Shown: piece after piece, positions 25,198 through 34,725 of the stretch
Layout: each line of letters starts with the position of its first letter
Position numbering within the stretch: the stretch's first letter is position 1
NCBI GenBank assembly: GCA_016124585.1
Contig: WGNL01000039.1
Span: 1 to 64,000 of the forward strand
Length of the DNA stretch: 64,000 nt
Direction of reading: 5' to 3'
DNA from: Bacteroidota bacterium
GTDB taxonomy: Bacteria; Bacteroidota; Bacteroidia; Chitinophagales; Saprospiraceae
Made by a program: the position numbers and the translations under genes
Notes under the pieces: generated by a model
The model's database searches: none
The model's input: only the letters and a program-made list of their open reading frames with translations
Told to the model about the DNA's origin: nothing

Positions 25198-28100
25198 ATG
25201 CCCAACTTCTGCCACCTCCACTGCCATACGCAATACTCCCTCCTTGACGGCGCTTCCGACATCGGAAAGATGATGGACAAGGCTGTGCGGGATGGACAAA
25301 AAGCCGTTGCTCTGACCGACCATGGCAATATGTTCGGGGCATTTGAATTCGTGAACGCTGCCAACAAACGTGGATTGAAACCTATCGTCGGTTGTGAATT
25401 CTACCTCGTTGCCGATAGGCATAAAAAGTCATTTTTGCGGAGCAAAAATGAAGAAGACGTGCGGCATCACCAGTTGCTGCTGGCCAAAAACCGCAAGGGC
25501 TACGAAAACCTTTCAAAACTTTGTTCGCTCGGATTCATTGAGGGGCAATATGGTAAATACCCCCGCATTGACAAGGAGTTGCTGGCGCAATACAGCGAGG
25601 GCCTCATCGCCACGAGCTGTTGTATCGGGGCGGAAATTCCACAGACCATCCTCCACCACGGCGCCGAGCGTGCTGAGGAACTGCTCAAATGGTGGCTCGA
25701 CCTTTTCGGCACCGACGACTACTACATCGAACTGCAACGCCATCGTGGGTTGGAAAATATTGACGGCCTTGGCATCAGCCAAGAGGACGTGAATCAGATT
25801 TTGTTGGGCTTCGCAAAAAAATACAACCTCAAGGTTATTTGCACCAATGACAGCCACTACATCGAGGAGGAAGACTCCATGCCTCACGACATCCTGCTCT
25901 GCGTGAATACCAACTCGCTGCTCGATGATGAAAAGCGCTTCCGCTTCCCGTCCTCCGATTTTTATTTCAAAACGCAGGACGAGATGAATCGCCTCTTCGG
26001 CGACGTGCCCCAAGCGGTAGACTACACGCAGGAGATTTACGATAAAATTGATCCGCTCAACCTCGTCCGGGACGTGCTTTTGCCAGCATTTCCAGTACCT
26101 GCAGGCTTCGATACACAGGATGATTACCTCCGCCACCTCACTTTCGAAGGGGCAAAAAAACGCTACGGCAGCATAAACGCCGACACAGAGGAGCGCTTGA
26201 ATTTTGAGCTGAACGTCATCAAAAACTCCGGCTACCCCGGGTACTTCCTCATCGTGCAGGATTTCACCAGCACCGCCCGACAAATGGGCGTGAGCGTTGG
26301 GCCGGGGCGCGGTTCGGCAGCGGGTTCGGCAGTGGCCTATTGCACAGGCATTACGAACGTTGACCCCATCAAATACGACCTACTTTTTGAGCGCTTCCTG
26401 AACCCAGAGCGGGTGAGCATGCCCGATATTGACATTGATTTTGACGACCGTGGACGTGACAAGGTGATTGATTATGTTGTAAATAAATACGGCCGGATGC
26501 AGGTCGCCCAAATCGTCACCTATGGCACGATGGCTGCCAAATCGAGCCTACGGGACGTGGGCCGTGTGATGAACGTGCCGCTCGGCGAAGTGGACAAGGT
26601 GGCCAAAAGCCTTCCGCAACAATTAGGAACTACCCTAGCCGACGTGTTAGAAACTTCTGAAAGTGATCTTCGCAGTAAGCTCAACTCCTCCGACGATGTG
26701 GATAAAGCCCTGAAATTCAGGGCATTGGCCAGTGGCCACGACGATATTAGCCATATGATTCAGACCGCCCGCAAGCTTGAAGGGTCGGTGCGGAATACAG
26801 GCATCCATGCTTGTGGGGTCATCATCACGCCTGACGATATTACGAAGTATGTGCCTGTGACAGTGGCAAAGGATAGCGATTTGCTCGTCAGCCAGTTCGA
26901 TAACAGTGTGGCAGAGAGTGCAGGGCTTTTGAAAATGGACTTTTTGGGATTGCGCACGCTGACCATCATTGATGATGCAGTGAAAATTATCGAACAGGTG
27001 CATGGGGTGAAAATTGACCCCGACGCCATTCCTCTCGATGATGAGAAGACTTACGAATTGTTCCAACGAGGTGATACGGTCGCCATTTTCCAATATGAAA
27101 GTACGGGAATGCAACGCTACATGAAGGAGTTGAAGCCGACTACTTTCGATGACCTTATCGCCATGAACGCCCTCTATCGGCCTGGCCCGTTGGCCTATAT
27201 CCCGGATTTCATTGCCAGAAAACACGGCAGGCAAGTTATTGAGTACGATTTGCCGGCAATGGAGGAATACCTCAAGGACACTTACGGCATCACGGTTTAT
27301 CAGGAGCAGGTGATGTTGCTATCGCAAAAACTGGCTAGTTTCACAAAAGGCGAGGCGGACGTGCTGCGGAAGGCGATGGGAAAAAAGCAGAAGGCCGTAC
27401 TGGACAAAATGTACCCCAAGTTCCTGGAAGGTGCCGAGAAAAATGGCCACCCGAAGGAAGTCTGCGACAAAATCTGGAAAGACTGGGAAGCCTTTGCCAG
27501 CTATGCTTTCAACAAAAGTCACTCGACCTGTTATGCCCTGTTGGGTTTCCAGACGGCCTACCTGAAAGCCAATTACCCGTCGGAATTCATGGCGGCGGTA
27601 CTTTCCAACAACAAAAGCGACATCAGCGGCATCACGAAACTGCTGCAAGAGTGCAACCGGATGAACGTGCCTGTACTCGGCCCAGACATCAACGAATCGG
27701 TTTCCGATTTCACTTCCAATAAAGCTGGGCAAATCCGTTTCGGCCTGAGCGCCCTGAAAGGTGTGGGCGAAGGCCCTGTGGAGGATATTTTGAAGGAGCG
27801 ACACAAGAACGGTCCATTCCAGTCAATTTATGATTTTGTGAAACGCCTGGATACCAAATCCGCCAACAAAAAAGTGTTGGAAAGTTTGGTGCTGGGCGGT
27901 GCTTTTGATTGCTTCGAAAACCCCGAGACGGGCATGGGGCACCGGGCACAGTTTTTTGCCCCACCTTCAGCTGGAAAATATGACAGTTTTATCGAACAAG
28001 TACTTGCCTTCGGCAATGCTTGGCAAGACCGCCAAGCCAGTGCGGCCATGTCGCTTTTTGGCTCCGACAGCCTCGCCTTCGATATGCAAGAACCGGAGTT

Positions 28101-28755
28101 GCCAAGGTGCAACCCTTGGAGCCTCATCGAAAAACTGGAACGGGAAAAGGAGGTGACGGGCATCTACATCAGCGGCCATCCGCTGGATGACTATAAGATG
28201 GAGATGGAGAATTTCATCTCCTGTACCCTCGAAGACCTAGAGGAGAAAAAAGGCCAGCCCGTCAAGGTAGCTGGCATCATTGTGAAGGCGACGCACAAGG
28301 TTAGTCAAAAGGGAACGGGGTGGGGTTCCTTCATCCTACAAGATTACCATGGCACCCTTGAGCTTAACCTTTTCAGTGACGACTACATGAAATTTAAAGG
28401 CTTTTTTGAACAGGGGAACTGTGTTTTTATCACTGGGAATTACGAAGCCCGCTGGGGTCGGGAAGATGAGTTTAACCTAAAAGTAAAAGAGGTGACGCTG
28501 CTGGAAAATGCTGCCAAAAACCTCGTCAATTCCATTACCGTGAAAATCAACGTGGAGGATTTGACCGAGGCGCTGATTGACCAATTGGAAACACTTTGCA
28601 AGCAGCACAAAGGGCAGCAGCAGTTGAAAATGACGCTGTTGGATTATCAGAATAAGACAAGTCTGAACTTTAATTCGAAAGCGAAAAAAGTGAAAGTGGA
28701 CAATGATTTTGTGAGCGAATTGAAGGGATTGGGGGTGGAGTGTGTGGTGGGGTAA
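25198..28755 (+). CDS. dnaE: DNA polymerase III subunit alpha
   Basis: 1185 residues. Replicative polymerase. The N-terminal PHP domain starts 'HLHCHTQYSLLDGAS'; the C-family palm carries 'PDIDIDF' (residues 409-415) with the catalytic acidic residues and a third Asp near 'KMDFLGLRTL'; a helix-hairpin-helix ('FGLSALKGVGEGPV', about 850) and an OB domain ('VKVAGIIVKATHKV', about 1020) follow. All expected domains are present in the usual DnaE order. It starts at an ATG immediately after a repeat dyad. A terminator follows. Confidence 0.97.
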   Translation: MPNFCHLHCHTQYSLLDGASDIGKMMDKAVRDGQKAVALTDHGNMFGAFEFVNAANKRGLKPIVGCEFYLVADRHKKSFLRSKNEEDVRHHQLLLAKNRKGYENLSKLCSLGFIEGQYGKYPRIDKELLAQYSEGLIATSCCIGAEIPQTILHHGAERAEELLKWWLDLFGTDDYYIELQRHRGLENIDGLGISQEDVNQILLGFAKKYNLKVICTNDSHYIEEEDSMPHDILLCVNTNSLLDDEKRFRFPSSDFYFKTQDEMNRLFGDVPQAVDYTQEIYDKIDPLNLVRDVLLPAFPVPAGFDTQDDYLRHLTFEGAKKRYGSINADTEERLNFELNVIKNSGYPGYFLIVQDFTSTARQMGVSVGPGRGSAAGSAVAYCTGITNVDPIKYDLLFERFLNPERVSMPDIDIDFDDRGRDKVIDYVVNKYGRMQVAQIVTYGTMAAKSSLRDVGRVMNVPLGEVDKVAKSLPQQLGTTLADVLETSESDLRSKLNSSDDVDKALKFRALASGHDDISHMIQTARKLEGSVRNTGIHACGVIITPDDITKYVPVTVAKDSDLLVSQFDNSVAESAGLLKMDFLGLRTLTIIDDAVKIIEQVHGVKIDPDAIPLDDEKTYELFQRGDTVAIFQYESTGMQRYMKELKPTTFDDLIAMNALYRPGPLAYIPDFIARKHGRQVIEYDLPAMEEYLKDTYGITVYQEQVMLLSQKLASFTKGEADVLRKAMGKKQKAVLDKMYPKFLEGAEKNGHPKEVCDKIWKDWEAFASYAFNKSHSTCYALLGFQTAYLKANYPSEFMAAVLSNNKSDISGITKLLQECNRMNVPVLGPDINESVSDFTSNKAGQIRFGLSALKGVGEGPVEDILKERHKNGPFQSIYDFVKRLDTKSANKKVLESLVLGGAFDCFENPETGMGHRAQFFAPPSAGKYDSFIEQVLAFGNAWQDRQASAAMSLFGSDSLAFDMQEPELPRCNPWSLIEKLEREKEVTGIYISGHPLDDYKMEMENFISCTLEDLEEKKGQPVKVAGIIVKATHKVSQKGTGWGSFILQDYHGTLELNLFSDDYMKFKGFFEQGNCVFITGNYEARWGREDEFNLKVKEVTLLENAAKNLVNSITVKINVEDLTEALIDQLETLCKQHKGQQQLKMTLLDYQNKTSLNFNSKAKKVKVDNDFVSELKGLGVECVVG

Positions 28756-28763
28756 ATACATGA

Positions 28764-28797
28764 AAAACGACCTTGGCGTTTCCACCAAGGCCGTTTT
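28764..28797. terminator. Terminator after dnaE
   Basis: AAAACGACCTTGG pairs with CCAAGGCCGTTTT (one internal mismatch), followed by ATTTTC. The symmetrical A/T flanks could also serve the opposite gene ending at 28855. Confidence 0.75.
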
Positions 28798-28854
28798 ATT
28801 TTCAAAGTATCTGTATCGTTCAGGTCAAAGACCAGAAAGTTTTCAAATCTTCAA

Positions 28855-29220
28855 TTAGTAACGGCCACCGCCGCCACCGTAGCCGCCACGGTTTCCACCG
28901 CCGCCGTAGCCGCCGCCGCCGCCACGGTTTCCACCGCCGCCGTAACCGCCACGACCGCCGCCGCTTCCACCACGTTCTTCACGAGGTTCGGCTTTCTTAA
29001 CGACAATTGTACGGCCGTCAAGCGTGCTGTCGTTCAACTCAGAGATGGCTTTGCTGGCCTCCTCGTCGTTTGGCATTTCCACAAAGCCGAAGCCTTTGGA
29101 TTTACCGGTAAATTTGTCAGTGATTACATTGGCAGAAGAAACTTCGCCAAATTCTTCGAAGGCCTCCCGGAGGTCTTCAGACTGAGTATCGAAACTCAGT
29201 TTTGCTGCAAAAATGTTCAT
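28855..29220 (-). CDS. RNA-binding protein, single RRM with Gly-rich tail
   Basis: 121 residues. One RRM (about 1-80) with RNP2 'NIFAAKLSF' and RNP1 'KGFGFVEM', then a tail of GGGGYGGGGNRGG-like repeats. Such small glycine-rich RRM proteins are found in cyanobacteria and Bacteroidota, where some are cold- or stress-responsive; binding of single-stranded RNA is expected. The start is set at 29220 (MNIFAAKLSF); an upstream in-frame ATG at 29307 would put unrelated residues before the RRM. A promoter about 200 bases upstream gives a long untranslated leader. Confidence 0.93.
   Translation of the reverse strand: MNIFAAKLSFDTQSEDLREAFEEFGEVSSANVITDKFTGKSKGFGFVEMPNDEEASKAISELNDSTLDGRTIVVKKAEPREERGGSGGGRGGYGGGGNRGGGGGYGGGGNRGGYGGGGGRY
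28885..28944. repeat. Coding minisatellite in the RRM protein tail
   Basis: A 24-base sequence beginning GCCACGGTTTCCACCGCCGC occurs at 28885-28908 and again exactly at 28921-28944, encoding the glycine-rich repeat. It can expand or shrink in multiples of three without breaking the frame. Confidence 0.8.
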
Positions 29221-29423
29221 TAAAATGAAAATTGAGATGAATAAAACTTGAGAAAACTTAGGTGAAAAGCAGTAATAAAGATGGAAACGAAATCGGACGA
29301 GTGGCAAGAAGAAAACTCAGGGCAGGAAACTGTCTTTAGATGACTTTACTTGCAGAACTACGGATAGAAATGATCTCCAGATTAGTATCAAATGCTTTAC
29401 AAGAAATTACTCAATGAACGGGG
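29221..29423 (-). promoter_or_regulatory. Long 5' leader of the RRM gene
   Basis: About 195 bases lie between the inferred transcription start (about 29417) and the ATG at 29220. No open frame and no strong hairpin were found by eye. A long leader on a gene for an RNA-binding protein invites autoregulation or thermosensing, but this is inference. Confidence 0.4.
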
Positions 29424-29456
29424 CAAAGATATAAATTAATTTTGGCTGAAAATCAA
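29424..29456 (-). promoter_or_regulatory. Candidate promoter of the RRM gene
   Basis: On the minus strand TATCTTTG (29431-29424) fits the -7 consensus exactly; a TTG lies 22 bases upstream (29456-29454), slightly further than the usual 19-21. Confidence 0.5.
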
Positions 29457-29557
29457 AAATATACACATTTATTTTTCAAGCAATAAAAAACAAGCGCTTG
29501 CGACTGACTTTCAGTAGCTGCATCTTGGATAGATAAAAGCCAGTCCGGAATTGGGCT

Positions 29558-30958
29558 TCAGCCCAAATTAAACTCCTGCCCCAGCATCGGAATCTCAATT
29601 TTGTGGAAACCCTCGCTCAACAGCAAGCTTTTCAAACTCTCCTGCCGCTCAATTTCACCGTGCACCAAAAACAGCGTTTTCACTGACTGACGCTGGTTTT
29701 TCACAAAATCCGAAATCTCGCCACGGTCGGCATGTGCCGAGAAGGAATCCATCACTTCCACATCGCAGCGCACTATTTTCTCTTCCCCGAAAAGCTTGAT
29801 GTGCTTGCTGCCGTCCCTTAGGCGGCCTGCTGGTGTATCTGGTGTAGCATAGCCTACGATGAGCACTGTGTTCCGGTGGTTTTCGATATTGTTGAAAAGG
29901 TGATGCTTTATCCTACCTGCATTCGCCATACCTGAGGCACTGATGATGATGCAAGGCTCGTCGGATGTATTCAATTTTTTGGAATCCTCGACCTCTTTGA
30001 TATACTTCAGCCGGGCAAAACCGAACGGATTCGGGTCACGAAGGATGTAACTGCTCAACTCAGCATCGTAGCATTCTGGGTGGGAACCGTAGAGGACAGT
30101 GGCATTTACCGCCAATGGACTATCCACGTACACGGGCATCGGCGGCAATTGTTGGGCATTTTCCAGTTGGTCGAGGATGTACACAATCTCCTGCGTCCGC
30201 CCGACACTGAACGCTGGAATAATAAGTTTGCCTTTTTTCTCCAAGCAAGTATGCCTGATAATAGCTAGGAGTCTGTTGATTTCCTGCGGTGCAGCCTCGT
30301 GAAACTTATCACCATAAGTGCTTTCGCAAAGCAGGTAATCCATCGAATCCATCTGTTGTGGGTCACGGAGGATGGGGCGGTTGGGCCTACCAATATCGCC
30401 TGAGAAGCCAATCTTGGTCGTTTTTCCGCCTTCGGTAATGGTCAGTGCTACGCTCGCACTTCCAAGAATATGACCTGCATCCCGAAACTCTACTTCTACT
30501 CCTGGTCGAGTGGTGAATTTTTTACCATAGCTAAAAGTGACGAATCGCCCCATCGTTTCCTTCACATCTTCTTCATTGTAAAGGGCTTCCCGCTCGTCAT
30601 GCTTGCCCTTGCTCCTTTTTTTATTATAAAATTCCGCATCTTTTTCCTGAATCATGGCACTGTCCAACAGTAAAATGGAACAGAGGCTGCGGGTAGCATG
30701 GGTGCTGTAAATTTGGCCTCGGTAGCCGTCATGCACCAGTTTTGGCAGCCGCCCGCAGTGGTCGATGTGAGCGTGGGAAAGTATCACGCAATCAAGGCTT
30801 CGTGGGTCAAACAGCCAATTTTCATTGAAATCTTTCATGTTGTTGCTGTAGCCTTGATACATGCCGCAGTCCAACAAAATGGTGTAACCGTCATCAAGGG
30901 TGATTAGGTGGGCACTTCCGGTCACTTCACGGGCTGCCCCGCAGAATTTTAGTTTCAT
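29558..30958 (-). CDS. MBL-fold, beta-CASP ribonuclease-like protein
   Basis: 466 residues. The metallo-beta-lactamase motif 'SHAHIDHCGRLP' (about 55) and later His/Asp ligands ('DAGHILGSASV', 'FSAHADRGE') together with the inserted beta-CASP region are those of CPSF73-like/RNase J-related exonucleases; bacterial members are annotated as RNA-specific metallo-beta-lactamases. It probably processes or degrades RNA in the cytoplasm. The start at 30958 (MKLKFCGAAREVTGSAH) is chosen because the 35 residues upstream match nothing in the family. Confidence 0.93.
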   Translation of the reverse strand: MKLKFCGAAREVTGSAHLITLDDGYTILLDCGMYQGYSNNMKDFNENWLFDPRSLDCVILSHAHIDHCGRLPKLVHDGYRGQIYSTHATRSLCSILLLDSAMIQEKDAEFYNKKRSKGKHDEREALYNEEDVKETMGRFVTFSYGKKFTTRPGVEVEFRDAGHILGSASVALTITEGGKTTKIGFSGDIGRPNRPILRDPQQMDSMDYLLCESTYGDKFHEAAPQEINRLLAIIRHTCLEKKGKLIIPAFSVGRTQEIVYILDQLENAQQLPPMPVYVDSPLAVNATVLYGSHPECYDAELSSYILRDPNPFGFARLKYIKEVEDSKKLNTSDEPCIIISASGMANAGRIKHHLFNNIENHRNTVLIVGYATPDTPAGRLRDGSKHIKLFGEEKIVRCDVEVMDSFSAHADRGEISDFVKNQRQSVKTLFLVHGEIERQESLKSLLLSEGFHKIEIPMLGQEFNLG

Positions 30959-31075
30959 CTCAAAGTTGTTTTCAAGCCACTGACAGTAAGTCAAAAACTC
31001 CAAACCAGTGGCAGTCCTGCAAAGCGGAAAGGTACGAAATGGATTTTGATAAAAAACCCACACAGACTTTGCTAT

Positions 31076-32152
31076 TCAAAACTGCTCGAGCACTTCCTCG
31101 ATTTTTTCCTTCGGAAATAGGATGGTTGCAGTGCTGTCCAAATGGTAAAATGCGACGGTGAGCGAGGTGTCGTTTTCCTGTTCACGAAGCAGCTTAGCCA
31201 TCCCAAGCAATGACTCCTGTTCAATTCCTTCCAGCCGCAACTGGTCGCCTGCGTACAAATAATATGCATTCAGATAGGTGCTTTTGAGCACTTTATACCG
31301 GTTTTCAGCCGTTTTTTGAAAACGTGCGGTATCCTGCAAATCGGCGGCGCTGAGGTCGTTCAGCAATTTCACCAGACGGCCATCCCTGAAAAGGATGCCC
31401 CATCGAAAGAGCGGTAATGCAAAATCCAAGGACAAGGGGTAGGACTTCGCATGCTGTAGTAAATATGTTTTCGCTGTTGCAAGGTCAAGAATGGAATTTT
31501 CGGTGGCCCAGTCGTCAAGGTCGCCCATGTTGTAGCACATCAGCATTCCCCGGTCAACGGGGGGCACGCCTGTTTTCTCAGGGTATTTGAATTGGTGAAG
31601 GCGGATGGTGGTAGAGATTTTTAACGGTGAATGGTGAATGGTAAATGGTGAATCGGATTCAACAATTGAGCGGACACTATTTAATAAAGCAAAATACTTG
31701 GCTTGGGTCTGTGCGGTCCAGTCGCAGTCGAATTGAATTTCCTGTGAAGGCTTTGTTTCGAATGATTTTATTTTTTGAAAAATAAGCCAGGCCAACGTGT
31801 CCACTTGCTGCATCGGCAAGTTGAGCAGGCAACGGTTTGTGATGAAAATAGTCGGCACAATTTCAAGGCCATGAAGGTGGCTTGAATCAATTTCAACCGT
31901 GGCCAGTGGTACAGGTTGTTGACTAGCTTCGTCCCAGTCCACGTCGAAGAACTTGACGTAGATTTTTTTCACACCAATTGAATCAAGGTAACGTTGTTCG
32001 GCTTCGGTGGGATTGAATAGGGTTTTCCAATGGTAAAAGGCGGGAGCAATGACGGGTTTTTGCTGCTCTGAAGTGTTACACGAAACAATTGTGAAACAAA
32101 AAAAGAACAACCAAAGCCAGCAAAACGTTACTGAAAAGTTTGTCTTAACCAT
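31076..32152 (-). CDS. Lipoprotein, possible TIM-barrel hydrolase-like
   Basis: 358 residues. A signal sequence with a lipobox (FTIVSC, Cys about 25) indicates a lipoprotein. The mature part begins 'PAFYHWKTLF' and contains 'IQFDCDWT', 'STTIRLHQFKYPEKTGVPPVDRGMLMCYNMGDL', a succession that looks like the strands of a glycosidase-type (beta/alpha)8 barrel, but no catalytic pair can be named. In frame at about 172-184 it reads SPFTIHHSPLKIS, encoded by a GGTGAAT-type repeat. It precedes the beta-CASP gene by 117 bases on the same strand. Confidence 0.78.
   Translation of the reverse strand: MVKTNFSVTFCWLWLFFFCFTIVSCNTSEQQKPVIAPAFYHWKTLFNPTEAEQRYLDSIGVKKIYVKFFDVDWDEASQQPVPLATVEIDSSHLHGLEIVPTIFITNRCLLNLPMQQVDTLAWLIFQKIKSFETKPSQEIQFDCDWTAQTQAKYFALLNSVRSIVESDSPFTIHHSPLKISTTIRLHQFKYPEKTGVPPVDRGMLMCYNMGDLDDWATENSILDLATAKTYLLQHAKSYPLSLDFALPLFRWGILFRDGRLVKLLNDLSAADLQDTARFQKTAENRYKVLKSTYLNAYYLYAGDQLRLEGIEQESLLGMAKLLREQENDTSLTVAFYHLDSTATILFPKEKIEEVLEQF
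31622..31656. repeat. Tandem GGTGAAT words inside the lipoprotein gene
   Basis: On the plus strand the sequence reads CGGTGAATGGTGAATGGTAA and then ATGGTGAATC, i.e. four 7-base units with one variant. In the gene's frame it encodes SPFTIHHSP. Confidence 0.8.
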
Positions 32153-32262
32153 GTTTTAGAAGCACAATAAATACAATGTTCTGAAAATGAGGGTAATACG
32201 GGTTAGGTTAAAAGCTCTTAAAAACCTTGACAAGAAAATGATATTTTTCAACCAAATTAAAT

Positions 32263-32293
32263 TTGGGGAAGAAGAATCGATTTTCTATCTTTG
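32263..32293 (+). promoter_or_regulatory. Promoter of recQ
   Basis: TTG at 32263-32265 (in ATTTGG) and TATCTTTG at 32286-32293, spaced by 20 bases, match the Bacteroidota -33/-7 consensus fully. Transcription would start near 32300, some 204 bases before the recQ ATG. Confidence 0.7.
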
Positions 32294-32503
32294 GCAGCTT
32301 TTTGAAAAAAAGGGTGGGAAAAGGGATATTTAAATTGGCTTTGTTTTTTGCCGAAAGCTTTTTTGAAAAACTTTTTCCCATCCTTGGCTTCAAAACTGAA
32401 ATTTTGACTACTTTTAACCACCAAGAAAATCCCTCCTCACGCACTCCTCGACCATTTTAGTTCTTTTCAAAATCAAGGCAATTAATTTAAACACAGCGAA
32501 ATA
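32294..32503 (+). promoter_or_regulatory. Structured recQ leader
   Basis: AAGGGTGGGAAAAGG (32310-32324) can pair with CTTTTTCCCATCCTT (32371-32385) over 15 positions with two G-U pairs. Direct near-copies AGCTTTTTGAAAAA and AGCTTTTTTGAAAAAC flank the arms. The rest of the leader is T/A-rich and has no gene. Possible attenuator or mRNA-stability element. Confidence 0.5.
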
Positions 32504-34717
32504 ATGTTAGTAGCAGAAAAAACCGTCGTAAGCGACAAGGTAAATGAAGCCCTGCATAAATTTTTCGGCTTCGAAAATTTCAAAGGCAACCAAAAAGATA
32601 TAGTTCAAAGTGTGTTGGATGGCAGAGACACTTTTGTGATAATGCCAACCGGCGGTGGAAAGTCCCTTTGTTACCAACTCCCCGCCCTGATGATGGAAGG
32701 TACGGCACTTATCATTTCCCCGCTGATCGCTTTGATGAAAAATCAGGTGGACAGCATCCGGGGCTACAGCGACGAAGACGAGGTAGCGCACTTCCTCAAC
32801 TCCTCCCTCACTAGGGTGCAAATGAAAGAAGTGAAGCAAGACATTGTGGATGGCAAGACAAAGCTACTCTACGTCGCACCTGAGACTCTCACCAAGGAAG
32901 AAAATATCGAATTTTTTCAGAATGTCAATATCAGTTTCGTGGCGGTGGACGAAGCCCACTGTATTTCGGAATGGGGCCATGATTTCCGGCCAGAATACCG
33001 CCGCATCCGCACGATGATTGATGCCATCAACAAGGAAATCCCCATCATCGCCCTCACCGCCACCGCAACGCCGAAGGTTCAGTCCGATATTTTGAAGAAC
33101 CTCAACATGCGGAATACGAACACTTTCATGTCTTCCTTCAACCGGGAAAACCTATTTTACGAGGTTCGTCCGAAGGGCAAGAAAGAGGCGACGATGAAGC
33201 AGATTGTACAAATTATCAAGACCATGCCGGGCCAATCAGGCATCATCTACGTGCAATCGAGGAAAAGCACTGAGGAAATTGCTCAGGTTCTGAATGTAAA
33301 CGGCATTAAATCAGCACCTTATCATGCGGGCCTCGACGCCAAGACCCGTTCCGGCACGCAGGATGCTTTTTTGATGGAAGATATTGATGTGATTGTCGCT
33401 ACCATCGCTTTCGGGATGGGTATTGACAAGCCAGACGTGCGCTTCGTCATCCACTACAATATTCCGAAAAGCATCGAGAATTACTATCAGGAAACTGGCC
33501 GTGGCGGACGTGATGGCCTGGAAGGCCGCTGTATCACGTTTTTCAGCTACAAGGACATGGCCAAGCTGGAGAAATTCCTTCGGGACAAGCCCGTGGCAGA
33601 GCGGGAAATGAGCGCACAACTGATGCAGGAGGTGGTTTCCTATGTGGAAACGACGGGCTGCCGCAGACGCTTCCTGTTGTTTTATTTTGGGGAAGAATTT
33701 GAGGAGTCAGGCTGTGGTGGCATGTGCGATAACTGCCGCTATCCTAAGGAGAAAGTGGAAGTTCAGCTTGAAATGCAACAGGGCTTGATGGCTATCAAGG
33801 AACTGGAGGAAAACTTTAAGATAAATACCATCCTTGACTTCGTTTTGGGCAACGAAACGAAGGAAATGAAGGATTATAAGTTTAACAAAAAGCCGCTGTT
33901 TGGCATAGGAAAAGAGCGCAACGAACTTTTCTGGAACTCTGTTTTCCGCCATGCCCTCATCAATGAGTTTATCCGCAAGGACATTGAAACTTATGGGGTG
34001 CTCAAGTTGACCGAATTCGGTAAGGAGTTCATCGAAGACCCGTTCGAGGTGCAAATTCCGCTCAACCACGACTACGAAAGCAACGAAGTTGACCTTGACG
34101 ATGAAATGGGCAAAGCCGCTGCCCTTGATGAGACCTTGGTCAAAATGCTGAAAGAGTTGCGCCGGGAAGTTGCGAAGAAAAAAGGCGTACCTCCGTTCGT
34201 TATTTTCCAAGACCCCTCGCTGGAGGATATGGCCACGCAGTACCCCATCACGATGGACGATATGACCAAGATCCAGGGTGTGAGCATCGGCAAGGCACAG
34301 CGCTACGCCAAACCCTTCTTGGATTTGATTGAGAAATACGTGGAGGACAACGATATTGACCGCCCATCAGATACCGTCATCAAGCAGGTGGCCAACAAAT
34401 CCAAGGTGAAAGTGGCCATCATTCAGGCCATTGACCGCAAGATGCCGTTTGCTGACATTGCCCGCCAAAACGACCTGAAAATGGACGAACTCATGGAGGA
34501 AATGGATGCGATTGTCTGCTCTGGTACCAAGCTCAATATTGACTACTATCTTGAGGACACGATGGATGAAACCGTGGTGGAGGAAATCTACGACTACTTC
34601 ATGGAGGCGGAAACCGACGACCCAAAATCAGCTTACAAGGATTTGAAGGACGACGAATGTACTTTCGATGAAATCCTGTTGGTGCGGTTGAAGTTCCTTT
34701 CTGAACAGGCAAACTAA
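32504..34717 (+). CDS. recQ: ATP-dependent DNA helicase RecQ
   Basis: 737 residues. Superfamily 2 3'-5' helicase for recombination and replication-fork repair. Walker A 'PTGGGKS' (48-54), DEAH-type 'VDEAHCISEWGHDFRPEY', helicase C motif 'GMGIDKPDVRFVIHYNIP' and 'QETGRGGRDG', a Cys4 zinc site ('CRRR ... CGGMCDNC'), an RQC winged-helix region and an HRDC domain (about 545-625). About 110 acidic residues follow the HRDC domain, giving a tail longer than E. coli RecQ. First of a probable recQ-aroQ-hldD transcript, although a large dyad separates recQ from aroQ. Confidence 0.96.
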   Translation: MLVAEKTVVSDKVNEALHKFFGFENFKGNQKDIVQSVLDGRDTFVIMPTGGGKSLCYQLPALMMEGTALIISPLIALMKNQVDSIRGYSDEDEVAHFLNSSLTRVQMKEVKQDIVDGKTKLLYVAPETLTKEENIEFFQNVNISFVAVDEAHCISEWGHDFRPEYRRIRTMIDAINKEIPIIALTATATPKVQSDILKNLNMRNTNTFMSSFNRENLFYEVRPKGKKEATMKQIVQIIKTMPGQSGIIYVQSRKSTEEIAQVLNVNGIKSAPYHAGLDAKTRSGTQDAFLMEDIDVIVATIAFGMGIDKPDVRFVIHYNIPKSIENYYQETGRGGRDGLEGRCITFFSYKDMAKLEKFLRDKPVAEREMSAQLMQEVVSYVETTGCRRRFLLFYFGEEFEESGCGGMCDNCRYPKEKVEVQLEMQQGLMAIKELEENFKINTILDFVLGNETKEMKDYKFNKKPLFGIGKERNELFWNSVFRHALINEFIRKDIETYGVLKLTEFGKEFIEDPFEVQIPLNHDYESNEVDLDDEMGKAAALDETLVKMLKELRREVAKKKGVPPFVIFQDPSLEDMATQYPITMDDMTKIQGVSIGKAQRYAKPFLDLIEKYVEDNDIDRPSDTVIKQVANKSKVKVAIIQAIDRKMPFADIARQNDLKMDELMEEMDAIVCSGTKLNIDYYLEDTMDETVVEEIYDYFMEAETDDPKSAYKDLKDDECTFDEILLVRLKFLSEQAN

Positions 34718-34725
34718 AACGAAAA

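Noticed and set aside
28860-28975. GC-rich repeat block as an independent element
   Set aside because: It is the coding sequence of the glycine-rich tail of the RRM protein.
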